Source: Saprospiraceae bacterium (GTDB lineage: Bacteria > Bacteroidota > Bacteroidia > Chitinophagales > Saprospiraceae). From it: a stretch of DNA of 64,000 nt. Of the stretch, positions 15,141 through 23,285 are shown piece after piece; the first letter of the stretch is position 1; every line of letters starts with the position of its first letter. Made by a program: the position numbers and the translations under genes. The stretch spans positions 62,001 through 126,000 of the forward strand of contig JAIPBL010000006.1 in NCBI GenBank assembly GCA_021739645.1, read 5' to 3'. The notes below the pieces were generated by a model, which saw nothing but the letters and a program-made list of their open reading frames with translations, had not been told where the DNA came from and ran no database searches.

Positions 15141-16267
15141 CCAGCCAACGGTTTTTCGTACATCCGATAGCGTTTGTAGGGTTTCATCCCTGCATTTTCT
15201 ACGCCCTTTTTCATCATTTCATTGTTGTCCAAAATCCAGGACGCCTCGCCGTGCGTATGGCCCAGTTCAATGCCCTTGCTGAGGAGGTTGGCATAAAAAA
15301 CACCTTCTATGCCCAGCTTCCTATACTCCGGCAGCACGCCCAGCAGGATGACTCGCACACTCTTAATCTTGCTTTTTTGTAGCAATAATTTAAAAATTCC
15401 GAAAGGAAAAAGCCGCCCACGCTTGATATTGATGGCAATGGTATTGATGTCCGGGACGGCGAGGGCAAAGCCCACGAGCTTTCCGTCGTGCTCTGCAAAT
15501 ATGGCAAACCTCGGGTCAATGACCATTTTCAGGCCCTCGGCCATGTGGTCGAACTCGGCGTCAGTCGGTGGCACGAAGCCCCAGTTCCTGTCCCATGCGC
15601 CCTTGTAAACCTTGCGCACCTCCGACAGTTCCTGCTTGAATTTCTTCATTTTGGGGTTTCGGAAGGTGATGCCCTTGCCTGCCAAGCGTTCTTGTATCCG
15701 TTGGGAAAGTTCCAGTGCCTTGCGGTTGGTGGTGGCGTGGGTGCCGTGATAGGCCAGCAAGTCCATCTGTTTCTGGAAGCCGTAGCGCTCCAGAAAGTCG
15801 GCGTAGTAGGGCTTGTTGTAGGTCATCATGATGACCGGGGGGCTATCGAAGCCCTCGACGAGGAGGCCCGCCGTGTCGTTGGTGCTGAAATTGGCTGGGC
15901 CGATGACGCTGGCAAGGCCCTCCTTGCGGAGCCAGTTGGAGGCGGTGTCGAGCAGTAGTTTGGCCACTTCGTAATCTTCGATGACATCGAAAAAGCCGAA
16001 GAACCCGGCATTTGTGCCAGCAAACTCAATGTATTTGTTGTTGCGGGTGGCAGCGATGCGGCCCACAATCTTTTCGTTGCGGAGCGCCAAAAACAACTGC
16101 ACCTTTGAGTGCTGAAAAAAAGGGTTGCTCTTTTCGCTAAACAGGTCTTTTTGCCCAAGGAAAATCTCTGGTACGTAGTTCGGGTCGCCCTCGAACAGGT
16201 CGTGCGGGAAGTCAATGAAGCGTTTTTTCCACTTCCAATCTTTGACTTCGATGATGTTTGTTGCCAT
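15137..16267 (-). CDS. GNAT-like acyltransferase; bacterial ceramide synthase candidate
   Basis: 376 residues. It contains two regions with GNAT character: ALRNEKIVGRIAATRNNKYIEF early, and DGKLVGFALAVPDINTIAINI followed by VRVILLGVLPEYRKLGIEGVFYANLL, the acyl-CoA-binding signature, late. The middle (IGPANFSTNDTAGLLVEGFDSPP) is typical of this long Bacteroidota family. Bacterial ceramide synthases that N-acylate the sphinganine intermediate are GNAT-superfamily proteins coded with serine palmitoyltransferase and an SDR, the arrangement seen here. I infer that function from context. It starts 20 bp after the toxin gene. Confidence 0.8.
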   Translation of the reverse strand: MATNIIEVKDWKWKKRFIDFPHDLFEGDPNYVPEIFLGQKDLFSEKSNPFFQHSKVQLFLALRNEKIVGRIAATRNNKYIEFAGTNAGFFGFFDVIEDYEVAKLLLDTASNWLRKEGLASVIGPANFSTNDTAGLLVEGFDSPPVIMMTYNKPYYADFLERYGFQKQMDLLAYHGTHATTNRKALELSQRIQERLAGKGITFRNPKMKKFKQELSEVRKVYKGAWDRNWGFVPPTDAEFDHMAEGLKMVIDPRFAIFAEHDGKLVGFALAVPDINTIAINIKRGRLFPFGIFKLLLQKSKIKSVRVILLGVLPEYRKLGIEGVFYANLLSKGIELGHTHGEASWILDNNEMMKKGVENAGMKPYKRYRMYEKPLAG

Positions 16268-16287
16268 GTTTTGTTGTTTCGTATTGC

Positions 16288-16743
16288 TTATTCTCCTAAT
16301 TCCAAAAGGATTTGTTCAATCATCGCTTTTGAGACCCTGAAATCTGTTCCAATGATTTTCTCAAATACTGGCCTTATGGCAGGAAGGATACCTCGTTGTT
16401 TTGCACTAATGATTACACCCAAAGTGCCTGTGAAATCAATTCCCATGGAGGCTGCCATTTTTCTTGCTTTTTGGTCGTCAAGTATAAGGTAGCAATCACC
16501 CATTTCAACAGCAATTGCTATGGCGTTTGATTCGCCAGCATCTAAAGTTTCCTCCAATAATAAAACCAAGGAAGTTTGCTTTGGGGTACGAATAACAATC
16601 CATTCGGGCAGGTTTTGGCCGAATTCATCAGCCACTGCCTTTGGTACAATAACCTCCCCAAAGACTTGATGAAGCAACTCAAGCTGTCCAATTTTGCTCA
16701 ACACGATAAGGCAAGACGCATCGGAGATGACTACTTTATCCAT
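16288..16743 (-). CDS. PIN-domain toxin, DUF3368 family
   Basis: 151 residues. It begins VVISDASCLIVLSKIG (first PIN acidic residue), continues with DAGESNAIAIAVEMGDCYLILDDQKARKMA (further acidic residues), and ends with a helical tail, the layout of DUF3368 PIN nucleases. Such proteins cleave RNA when free of antitoxin. The start overlaps the upstream UPF0175 gene by 13 bp, indicating translational coupling. The pair sits inside an apparent sphingolipid operon, where it is functionally out of place. Confidence 0.87.
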   Translation of the reverse strand: MDKVVISDASCLIVLSKIGQLELLHQVFGEVIVPKAVADEFGQNLPEWIVIRTPKQTSLVLLLEETLDAGESNAIAIAVEMGDCYLILDDQKARKMAASMGIDFTGTLGVIISAKQRGILPAIRPVFEKIIGTDFRVSKAMIEQILLELGE

Positions 16744-16973
16744 GCGTTTTTGATGTCGCGGCGTAGGTCTTCGATAGAATCAGAAAAAATGGAGAACCCA
16801 TATTTTCCCATTATTTCAATAAAAGCCCGTTTCGACAAGCCCGCCACCTCGGCGGCTTGGCCGAGCGAAAGCCGACCGCGCTCATACAACTCTCCAGCAA
16901 GGATGACCTTTGCGTCAAATTCCGTGATACAAGCTGATTCTGGAAGCTGTATTGAAAAGGTTGTCATGCCCAT
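16731..16973 (-). CDS. UPF0175 family antitoxin
   Basis: 80 residues from ATG 16973. It starts with FSIQLPES and then LAGELYERGRLSLGQAAEVAGLSKRAFIEIMGKYG, the short helix-turn-helix of UPF0175 proteins, which commonly pair with DUF3368 PIN proteins as antitoxins. The DNA-binding HTH could autoregulate the module or influence the surrounding operon. The gene overlaps the toxin start by 13 bp and begins 45 bp after the serine palmitoyltransferase stop. Confidence 0.85.
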   Translation of the reverse strand: MGMTTFSIQLPESACITEFDAKVILAGELYERGRLSLGQAAEVAGLSKRAFIEIMGKYGFSIFSDSIEDLRRDIKNAWIK

Positions 16974-17018
16974 CTTCAAAGATTTTTATTGACAAATCTA
17001 CAATTATTTCATTGCCCT

Positions 17019-18230
17019 TCAAACCTCCTGCCCCTTCAAAATATCCAGTCCCCTTGCCACCTTTGCCAGCTTGTCAATGGCCTCGTCAATCTGTGCAAAC
17101 GTGTGCGTGGCCATGAGCGAGAACCGGATGAGCGTGTCTTCCGGTGCCACGGCTGGCGTGATGACCGGATTGACGAATACCCCTGCATCCTGCAACTGCC
17201 GGGTGAGCAGGAAGGTCTTGTTCAAGTCCCGCACGTAGATGGGGATGATGGGCGTGGTCGAGTGCCCCGTCTCGAAGCCGAGGTCATCGAGTTGTTGCTT
17301 GGCGTGGCGGGTGTTCGCCCAAAGCTGCTCAATGCGTTCCGGCTCGTGCTGAATCAGGTCGAGTGCAGCAATGACGGCAGCGGCGTTTGCTGGCGCAATG
17401 CTGGCGCTGAAGATGAGCGACCGGGCGTTGTGCTTGATCCAGTTGGCGATTTCGTGGCTAGTGGCAATGAATCCGCCGATGGTGGCCAGCGACTTGGAGA
17501 AGGTGCCCATGATGAGGTCCACTTCGTCGGTGAGGCCGAAGTGGTCGCAGGTTCCCTTGCCCAGCTCGCCCATGACGCCGAGGCCGTGCGCATCGTCCAC
17601 CATGATGTTGGCGTTGTTTTGCTTCGCAATGCGCACGATTTCCGGCAGGTTGCAAACGTCGCCTTCCATGCTGAACACGCCGTCCGTGACGATGAGCGCC
17701 ACGTCCTCCGGCCCACGTTCCTTGCCCGCCCGCTGGAGCACGGTTTCCATGGACTCCATGTTGTTGTGCTTGAACTTGCGGGTGGTAGCGAAGGAGAGCC
17801 GAGTGCCGTCCACGATGGAGGCGTGGTTGGCGTCGTCGGAGATGATGAAGTCCTTGCGGCCCAGCACGCTGGAAAGCACGCCGAGGTTCACCTGCATCCC
17901 TGTGCTGAATACGATGGCCTCGTCCTTGCCCACGAACTTGGCGAGTTTTTCTTCCAGTTCAATATGTAGGTCAAGTGTGCCATTCAAAAAGCGGGAGCCG
18001 GCGCAGCCGGAGCCGTACTTGTCCACAGCAGCTTTGGCAGCTTCTTTGAGTAGTGGATGATTGGTAAGCCCGAGATAACTGTTGGAGCCGAACATGAGGA
18101 CTTTCTTGCCGTTCATGGTCACCACCGTGTCCTGGTCGCTTTCGATGACACGGAAATAGGGGTACACGCCTGCCGCTTTGGCTTCTTGTGGAGCGGTGTA
18201 CCTTTTCATTTTCTGTTGAAGCAGATTCAT
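17019..18230 (-). CDS. spt: Serine palmitoyltransferase (alpha-oxoamine synthase family)
   Basis: 403 residues from ATG 18230. Strong resemblance to Sphingobacterium-type serine palmitoyltransferase: GVYPYFRVIESDQDTVV, VLMFGSNSYLGLTNHP, GSGCAGSRFLNGTLDLHIELE, DDANHASIVDGTRLS, TDGVFSMEGD, VDDAHGLGVMGE and the PLP lysine in GTFSKSLATIGGF. The enzyme condenses serine with a long-chain acyl-CoA to 3-ketosphinganine in the cytosol, the first step of sphingolipid synthesis. The close relative Kbl (2-amino-3-ketobutyrate ligase) is less likely given the AGSRFLNGTLDLH segment and the neighbours. It lies 38 bp after the PAP2 gene in the same direction. Confidence 0.9.
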   Translation of the reverse strand: MNLLQQKMKRYTAPQEAKAAGVYPYFRVIESDQDTVVTMNGKKVLMFGSNSYLGLTNHPLLKEAAKAAVDKYGSGCAGSRFLNGTLDLHIELEEKLAKFVGKDEAIVFSTGMQVNLGVLSSVLGRKDFIISDDANHASIVDGTRLSFATTRKFKHNNMESMETVLQRAGKERGPEDVALIVTDGVFSMEGDVCNLPEIVRIAKQNNANIMVDDAHGLGVMGELGKGTCDHFGLTDEVDLIMGTFSKSLATIGGFIATSHEIANWIKHNARSLIFSASIAPANAAAVIAALDLIQHEPERIEQLWANTRHAKQQLDDLGFETGHSTTPIIPIYVRDLNKTFLLTRQLQDAGVFVNPVITPAVAPEDTLIRFSLMATHTFAQIDEAIDKLAKVARGLDILKGQEV

Positions 18231-18268
18231 GTTATTTTCTGTATTGTGTGTTTTTGCGAATGAATTTT

Positions 18269-19189
18269 TTATTTGATTACCACGGCATATCGACCCAGCC
18301 ACCCATTCACCCTCGACTTCAAAATGACTTTTTCAAACACCAAAATCGTCGCCCCGGCACAGGCCAAACCCAGCAACACGTCAATGATATAATGGTGCCG
18401 GGAATATACTGCTGAGAACCAAATTCCGAGTAAAATTACCAAAAAGACCCAACTGGCAAGCTGCAAGCGCATTTTTACCCCAAAATACAAACTGATAATG
18501 GGATAAGCCGCATGTAACGACGGAATGGCAGCAAACACGTTGGCATTCTTGGCGTACATGCTGTGGAAGAGGTTCACACCCAAGATGCGGTCAAAGTTCA
18601 CCAACCCTGCCTCATTGCCGGGAATGTTGAAGTTTTCTTTAAAACCATGCAACTCCACGTACCAAGGTGCAGCAGCGGGGTAGGCATAGTACATCGCAAA
18701 GCCAAAAAGGTTTACCAAAAGGAAGCAAAGTGAAAAATCGAGGAGCATTCGTTTATCCTTGAAAAACAGCCAAAATGCAAAACCTATCGGCACGGGCACC
18801 CAGCAAAGATAAAACAGGCCAGAAAGGACGTCGGCAGCGGGATGTGTATTGATGGCAAAGAACTCGTTGGGCGTCACCCGCTGTCCGTGGTACTGAAACC
18901 CGAACAGCCATTTTTCGAGGTCATAGGGCTGTTGTACGTGCACAGGGTTCACGGCGTAATTGGGCAAAGCCCTCATGGAGTCATACAACACCCAGTAAAT
19001 GGCGAAGAAAATGAGTGACATGAGCAGCTTGCGGGTTGTGCTGGTACCAAAAAATAATCCGAGGGTGAGGGCTACAAACATCAGGTGGTCGGTGCGAAGC
19101 CCGAGCACAAGCGTTGTCCACAGCAGGTAAGCCACCTCCAGGCTCAATACGATTGTTGTCTCTTTTCTTGGAAACCGCTCAAAAGCCAT
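18269..19189 (-). CDS. PAP2/AUR1-type integral membrane phosphotransferase
   Basis: 306 residues with about six hydrophobic spans. The PAP2 motifs are clear: PSLHAAYP (motif 2) and YSRHHYIIDVLLG (motif 3). The AUR1/inositol-phosphorylceramide synthase-like branch is suggested by the preceding PAAAPWYVELHG and NVFAAIPSLHA. As first gene of the sphingolipid operon it could attach a phospho-headgroup to ceramide, as eukaryotic and Bacteroides IPC synthases do, or simply dephosphorylate a lipid. The headgroup is inference. Confidence 0.8.
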   Translation of the reverse strand: MAFERFPRKETTIVLSLEVAYLLWTTLVLGLRTDHLMFVALTLGLFFGTSTTRKLLMSLIFFAIYWVLYDSMRALPNYAVNPVHVQQPYDLEKWLFGFQYHGQRVTPNEFFAINTHPAADVLSGLFYLCWVPVPIGFAFWLFFKDKRMLLDFSLCFLLVNLFGFAMYYAYPAAAPWYVELHGFKENFNIPGNEAGLVNFDRILGVNLFHSMYAKNANVFAAIPSLHAAYPIISLYFGVKMRLQLASWVFLVILLGIWFSAVYSRHHYIIDVLLGLACAGATILVFEKVILKSRVNGWLGRYAVVIK

Positions 19190-19273
19190 CTACTGATTTT
19201 GGGTAGAAATTTTATGCCACCGCTTTCCTCCATCCAAGGTCCGTAAAAGGCAAGCCCTTGGCAAAAAGGCACG

Positions 19274-19281
19274 CAAAGGTA
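19274..19281 (-). promoter_or_regulatory. -7 box TACCTTTG upstream of the sphingolipid operon
   Basis: Exact TACCTTTG on the minus strand, 85 bp before the PAP2 start. No other consensus box was seen between it and the gene, so it may drive all six genes down to 14145. Confidence 0.45.
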
Positions 19282-19364
19282 GCAAGCATGGCCTCATTTT
19301 TATGCAGCGGTCTTTAAAGATTGGTAAAACTGCGTTTCTTTGGGTGGTAAATACACCTTCGACC

Positions 19365-20312
19365 ATGTCAGTTTTTACACAATTTCTACAAATACTGCTC
19401 ACCTGCCTTCCGTTGTTCCCTTTGCGGCAGCAAGTGTCGAGTGGGCAGGAAAGCCCGTTCGTGGTCGTGCTCGGTATCGCTCAAGATGCTGGCTACCCAC
19501 AGGCTGATTGCCAAAAAAACTGCTGCAAACCAGCTTGGGAGCAACCCGAGCGCCGCCGAATGGTCTCTTGCATCGCCGTGGTGGACCCCGCCAGCGGCCA
19601 GTGCTGGATGCTGGACGCCACGCCCGATTTTCCCGAACAGCAGCACCGGGTTCAGCAAGCGGTGCCAGGCAAGCGGATGAATTTGGCAGGCATTTTTCTC
19701 ACACATGCGCATATCGGACATTACACGGGACTGATTCATTTAGGCCGTGAAGTGATGGGTGCTGCCGCAATCCCCGTGTACGCTATGCCTCGCATGGCCG
19801 GTTTTTTGGAAAATAATGGGCCGTGGAGCCAGTTGGTTGCGCTGAAAAATATCGAAATTCGCCACCTGCGGGCCGATTCAGCGGTGGTGTTGAACGAACG
19901 CCTGCGCATAACACCACTGCTGGTGCCGCACCGGGACGAGTTTTCGGAGACGGTGGGCTATAAAATCGAAGGGCCGAACAAATCACTGCTTTTCATCCCC
20001 GACATTGACAAATGGGAGTGCTGGGAGCGGGACATCAACGCACTGGTGGGTGAGGTGGATTTTGCGCTGCTGGACGGCAGTTTTTACAAAAATGGCGAGA
20101 TTCCCGGCAGGGATATGTCAGAAATCCCGCACCCTTTTATCGAGGAAAGCCTCGAAAGATTTGGTAAATTGCCTGCAATGGAACGGACAAAAATCCGTTT
20201 CATTCATTTCAACCACACAAATCCCGTGCTTAGGGGAAACAGTGAGGCGGCACAAAGCGTTTTAGGCCAAGGTTTCGGCCTTGCGGAAGAGGGGGAGCGG
20301 TTTGGGTTGTGA
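19365..20312 (+). CDS. MBL-fold metallo-hydrolase, PqqB-like, exported
   Basis: 315 residues from ATG 19365 with a short hydrophobic leader. It has VVVLGIAQDAGYPQADCQKNCC at the start of the mature protein, then LTHAHIGHYTGLIHLGREVMG (metal-binding HxHxGH) and LLVPHRDEFSETVGYKI with a later HFNHTNP. This pattern is typical of PqqB-related beta-lactamase-fold proteins. PqqB itself hydroxylates a PQQ precursor, but no pqq genes are present and Bacteroidota carry many stand-alone relatives, so the substrate is unknown. The S41 protease gene follows 39 bp downstream. Confidence 0.82.
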   Translation: MSVFTQFLQILLTCLPLFPLRQQVSSGQESPFVVVLGIAQDAGYPQADCQKNCCKPAWEQPERRRMVSCIAVVDPASGQCWMLDATPDFPEQQHRVQQAVPGKRMNLAGIFLTHAHIGHYTGLIHLGREVMGAAAIPVYAMPRMAGFLENNGPWSQLVALKNIEIRHLRADSAVVLNERLRITPLLVPHRDEFSETVGYKIEGPNKSLLFIPDIDKWECWERDINALVGEVDFALLDGSFYKNGEIPGRDMSEIPHPFIEESLERFGKLPAMERTKIRFIHFNHTNPVLRGNSEAAQSVLGQGFGLAEEGERFGL

Positions 20313-20351
20313 ACCATTTTTACCATAAAAACAGATTTTCAATAAAAAATA

Positions 20352-21992
20352 ATGAAGCTTTTAAAATCCCGTACCGCCAAGTTTTTGGCCATTGGAGCAT
20401 TGGTTTTCACTGGCTTGGCAACCACGATTGTCGAGAATGGCAACTACTTCGAGATTGCCAAAAACATCGAGATATTCACCAATCTCTACAAAGAGGTGAA
20501 CACCTACTACGTGGACGAAATAGACCCATCCACGCTGATGAAGACGGGCATTGACGCTATGATGGAGAGCCTCGACCCCTATACCAGCTATATTTCCGAG
20601 ACACAGATTGAGGGCTACCGCTTCATTACCGAAGGAAAGTACAACGGCATCGGGGCGGACATCCGCCTCATTGACGACCTACCGACCGTGGTAGCGCCCT
20701 ATCTCGATGCCCCAGCCCAAAAGGCGGGCCTAAAGGCGGGCGACAAAATCGTGGCCATTGACGGCAAGGACACCAAGGGCAAAACCACCGATGAGGTGAG
20801 CGCCGTGCTCAAGGGCTACCCCGGCACAGAGGTGGAGCTGACCATCAGCCGCCTTGGCGAAGTCAAAAACCTGAAAATCACCTTGGTGCGTGACGAAGTG
20901 GAGGTGTCCAACGTGCCCTACTCCGGCATGGTGTCGGAGGATGTGGGTTATATCGCCCTCACCACGTTCACTCGTGAGGCGGGCGCCAATGTAGGCCGTG
21001 CGCTGCAAGACCTGAAAACCGAGCAGCCCAACCTCAAGGGCGTCATTCTCGACCTGCGCAACAACGGGGGTGGCCTGTTGGCTGAGGCCGTGAATTTGTG
21101 CAATGTTTTTATCCCTAAAGACGAACTCGTGGTGACCACCAAGGGCAAGGTGAAAGACTGGAACCGCAGCTTTCGCACGCTGAACCCACCGGTTGATGAG
21201 CGGGTTCCACTCATCGTGCTTATCAACAAAGGCTCTGCCTCGGCTTCCGAAATCGTGTCGGGTACCATTCAGGACGTTGACCGGGGCGTATTGCTCGGCC
21301 AACGCAGCTATGGCAAGGGCCTCGTGCAGAACACCCGCGACATTGGCTACAACGCCAAGGTGAAAATGACCACCGCCAAATACTATATTCCCAGCGGCAG
21401 GTGCATCCAAGGCGTAGAATATCATAATGGCGAACCCGTGGATATTCCCGATAACAAACGCGCTCCCTTCAAAACCCGCAACGGACGAACCGTGCTGGAC
21501 GGTGGCGGTGTGAAGCCCGACGTGGTGCTGGACGCAGATGCTGGCAGCAACATCTTGCAGACCTTGGAGGACAAATACGTGGTATTCAACTACGTGAACC
21601 AATGGGCAGTAAAAAACCCGGAGGTCACGTCACTCGAAGATTTCCACTTCACCGCTTGGGACGATTTCATTCAGTTTTTGACCAAGCAGAACTACGATTT
21701 TGATACAGAAACTGAGCAGCTTTTGAAAGACATGAAGGAAAAATCGAAGGAAGATGGATACCTATCCATGGCCGATATTCAGGCGCTGGAGACCAAAATA
21801 AATGCTGCCAAAAAAGTGGACATCGATATGCACAAAGAACTTATCACTGACATGATTGAGAAAGAAATTGTGAGCCGGGCGTTTTATGAAAAAGGCCGAG
21901 TGAAGATTGGCTTGCGCAATGACCCGGAAATCAAGGAGGCGCTGAAATTGTTTGGCGACCGGGCGAGGTATGACTCGATTTTGAAGGGATAA
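20352..21992 (+). CDS. ctpA: S41 family C-terminal processing peptidase
   Basis: 546 residues: an N-terminal membrane anchor (IGALVFTGLATTIV), a PDZ domain around residues 90-170 (LDAPAQKAGLKAGDKIVAIDGKD), and an S41 catalytic core with the nucleophile in KGSASASEIVSGTIQD and the general-base lysine in QRSYGKGLVQ. A C-terminal helical extension of about 130 residues follows. Periplasmic tail-specific protease; targets unknown. A paralogue lies at 44561. It is probably co-transcribed with the preceding hydrolase. Confidence 0.93.
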   Translation: MKLLKSRTAKFLAIGALVFTGLATTIVENGNYFEIAKNIEIFTNLYKEVNTYYVDEIDPSTLMKTGIDAMMESLDPYTSYISETQIEGYRFITEGKYNGIGADIRLIDDLPTVVAPYLDAPAQKAGLKAGDKIVAIDGKDTKGKTTDEVSAVLKGYPGTEVELTISRLGEVKNLKITLVRDEVEVSNVPYSGMVSEDVGYIALTTFTREAGANVGRALQDLKTEQPNLKGVILDLRNNGGGLLAEAVNLCNVFIPKDELVVTTKGKVKDWNRSFRTLNPPVDERVPLIVLINKGSASASEIVSGTIQDVDRGVLLGQRSYGKGLVQNTRDIGYNAKVKMTTAKYYIPSGRCIQGVEYHNGEPVDIPDNKRAPFKTRNGRTVLDGGGVKPDVVLDADAGSNILQTLEDKYVVFNYVNQWAVKNPEVTSLEDFHFTAWDDFIQFLTKQNYDFDTETEQLLKDMKEKSKEDGYLSMADIQALETKINAAKKVDIDMHKELITDMIEKEIVSRAFYEKGRVKIGLRNDPEIKEALKLFGDRARYDSILKG

Positions 21993-22014
21993 AATTTAGT
22001 TTTAAGTCTAATTG

Positions 22015-22089
22015 AAAGGGTTTAGGAGGTTTTATTTAGTGGCAAAAACGCCTAAGTTTGCGCTGCTTAAACCCCCTAAACCTTTTTCA
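22015..22089. repeat. Imperfect 18-bp inverted repeat containing the hmgA promoter box
   Basis: AAAGGGTTTAGGAGGTTT on the left is complementary at 16 of 18 positions to AAACCCCCTAAACCTTTT on the right. The loop holds TAAGTTTG (22053-22060), a -7 box for the downstream dioxygenase gene, so the repeat could act as terminator for the protease gene and as an operator for the next one. Confidence 0.5.
22053..22060 (+). promoter_or_regulatory. -7 box TAAGTTTG (homogentisate dioxygenase)
   Basis: Fits TAnnTTTG 50 bp before ATG 22110 and is followed by a CGC discriminator. Confidence 0.45.
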
Positions 22090-22109
22090 TTTTAAACAAC
22101 TTCCCTGCC

Positions 22110-23267
22110 ATGCATTACCACCAACTCGGACAAATACCCCCCAAGCGCCACATCCAATTCCGCAAACCCGATGGCAGTTTGTACGCCGAGGAGCTTTTTT
22201 CCACCGAAGGTTTCAGCGATGTCTATTCGCTGATTTACCACACCCACCCTCCGACCCAAATCGTGCAGGTGGGCGACCCCTACAGTGTGGCGCCAAAGCT
22301 GGTTTCCGATAAACAACTCAAGCACCGCAGCCTCAAAGGCTTTCAAATAGCGCCGGAGGACGACTACCTCCACAGCCGTAAGCCCGTGCTGGTCAACGAT
22401 GAATGCCGCATCACCTTGGCCGCTCCCCGCAAGAGCATGTCGGACTATTTTTACAAAAACGCCGATGCCGACGAGGTGATTTTCATACACGAGGGCACGG
22501 GTACATTGCGCACGATGTACGGCAACCTCGATTTCAGCTACGGCGACTACCTCGTGGTGCCCCGCGGTACGACCTACCAACTGGCCTTCAACGACGAGAA
22601 CAACCGCCTCCTTATCGTCGAGAGCACCAGCCCCGTCACCACGCCAAAGCGCTACCGCAACAACTACGGTCAATTGTTGGAACACTCGCCCTTCTGCGAG
22701 CGGGACATCCGAAAGCCGATGCAACTGGAGACGCACGACGAACAGGGCGACTTCCTTTTTTACATCAAAAAACAAGACCAGATTTACCCGTACCACTACC
22801 TGAATCACCCTTTCGATGTGGTGGGTTGGGACGGTTACCTGTACCCCTACGCTTTCAGCATCCACAATTTCGAGCCGATAACCGGCCGCTTGCACATGCC
22901 ACCGCCCATCCATCAGACTTTCGATACCAAAGGTTTCGTCATTTGCAGCTTCGTACCACGGCTCTACGACTACCATCCGCTTTCCATCCCTGCACCTTAC
23001 AACCACTCGAACATCGACAGCGACGAGGTGCTCTACTACGTGGACGGCGACTTCATGAGCCGCAAGAGCGTGGAGCGGGGCCAAATCACGCTGCACCCCG
23101 GCGGCATCCCACACGGGCCGCACCTCGGCACGGTGGAGAAGAGCATCGGAGCGAAAGAAACCTTGGAACTGGCAGTGATGGTGGATACCTTCCGGCCACT
23201 GAAAATGACGGAGTTTGCAGCGGGAATTGAGGATAAGGAGTATTACCGGAGCTGGTTACCCTCGTAA
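22110..23267 (+). CDS. hmgA: Homogentisate 1,2-dioxygenase
   Basis: 385 residues. It shows MHYHQLGQIPPKRHIQFRKP and GFSDVYSLIYHTHPPTQ at the N-terminus and a cupin core with VIFIHEGTGTLRTMYG, YGDYLVVPRGTTYQL and a late HPGGIPHGPHLG carrying iron ligands. It opens the ring of homogentisate to maleylacetoacetate in tyrosine/phenylalanine breakdown. No other pathway gene (fumarylacetoacetase, HPPD) is adjacent. A TAAGTTTG promoter box and an inverted repeat lie directly upstream. Confidence 0.93.
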   Translation: MHYHQLGQIPPKRHIQFRKPDGSLYAEELFSTEGFSDVYSLIYHTHPPTQIVQVGDPYSVAPKLVSDKQLKHRSLKGFQIAPEDDYLHSRKPVLVNDECRITLAAPRKSMSDYFYKNADADEVIFIHEGTGTLRTMYGNLDFSYGDYLVVPRGTTYQLAFNDENNRLLIVESTSPVTTPKRYRNNYGQLLEHSPFCERDIRKPMQLETHDEQGDFLFYIKKQDQIYPYHYLNHPFDVVGWDGYLYPYAFSIHNFEPITGRLHMPPPIHQTFDTKGFVICSFVPRLYDYHPLSIPAPYNHSNIDSDEVLYYVDGDFMSRKSVERGQITLHPGGIPHGPHLGTVEKSIGAKETLELAVMVDTFRPLKMTEFAAGIEDKEYYRSWLPS

Positions 23268-23285
23268 GATTTCGGTATTTGGCTG

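Noticed and set aside
17019-18230. Annotation as 2-amino-3-ketobutyrate CoA ligase (Kbl) or 8-amino-7-oxononanoate synthase
   Set aside because: The sequence fits the Sphingobacterium serine palmitoyltransferase pattern better, and the neighbours are ceramide-pathway genes, with no threonine or biotin genes.
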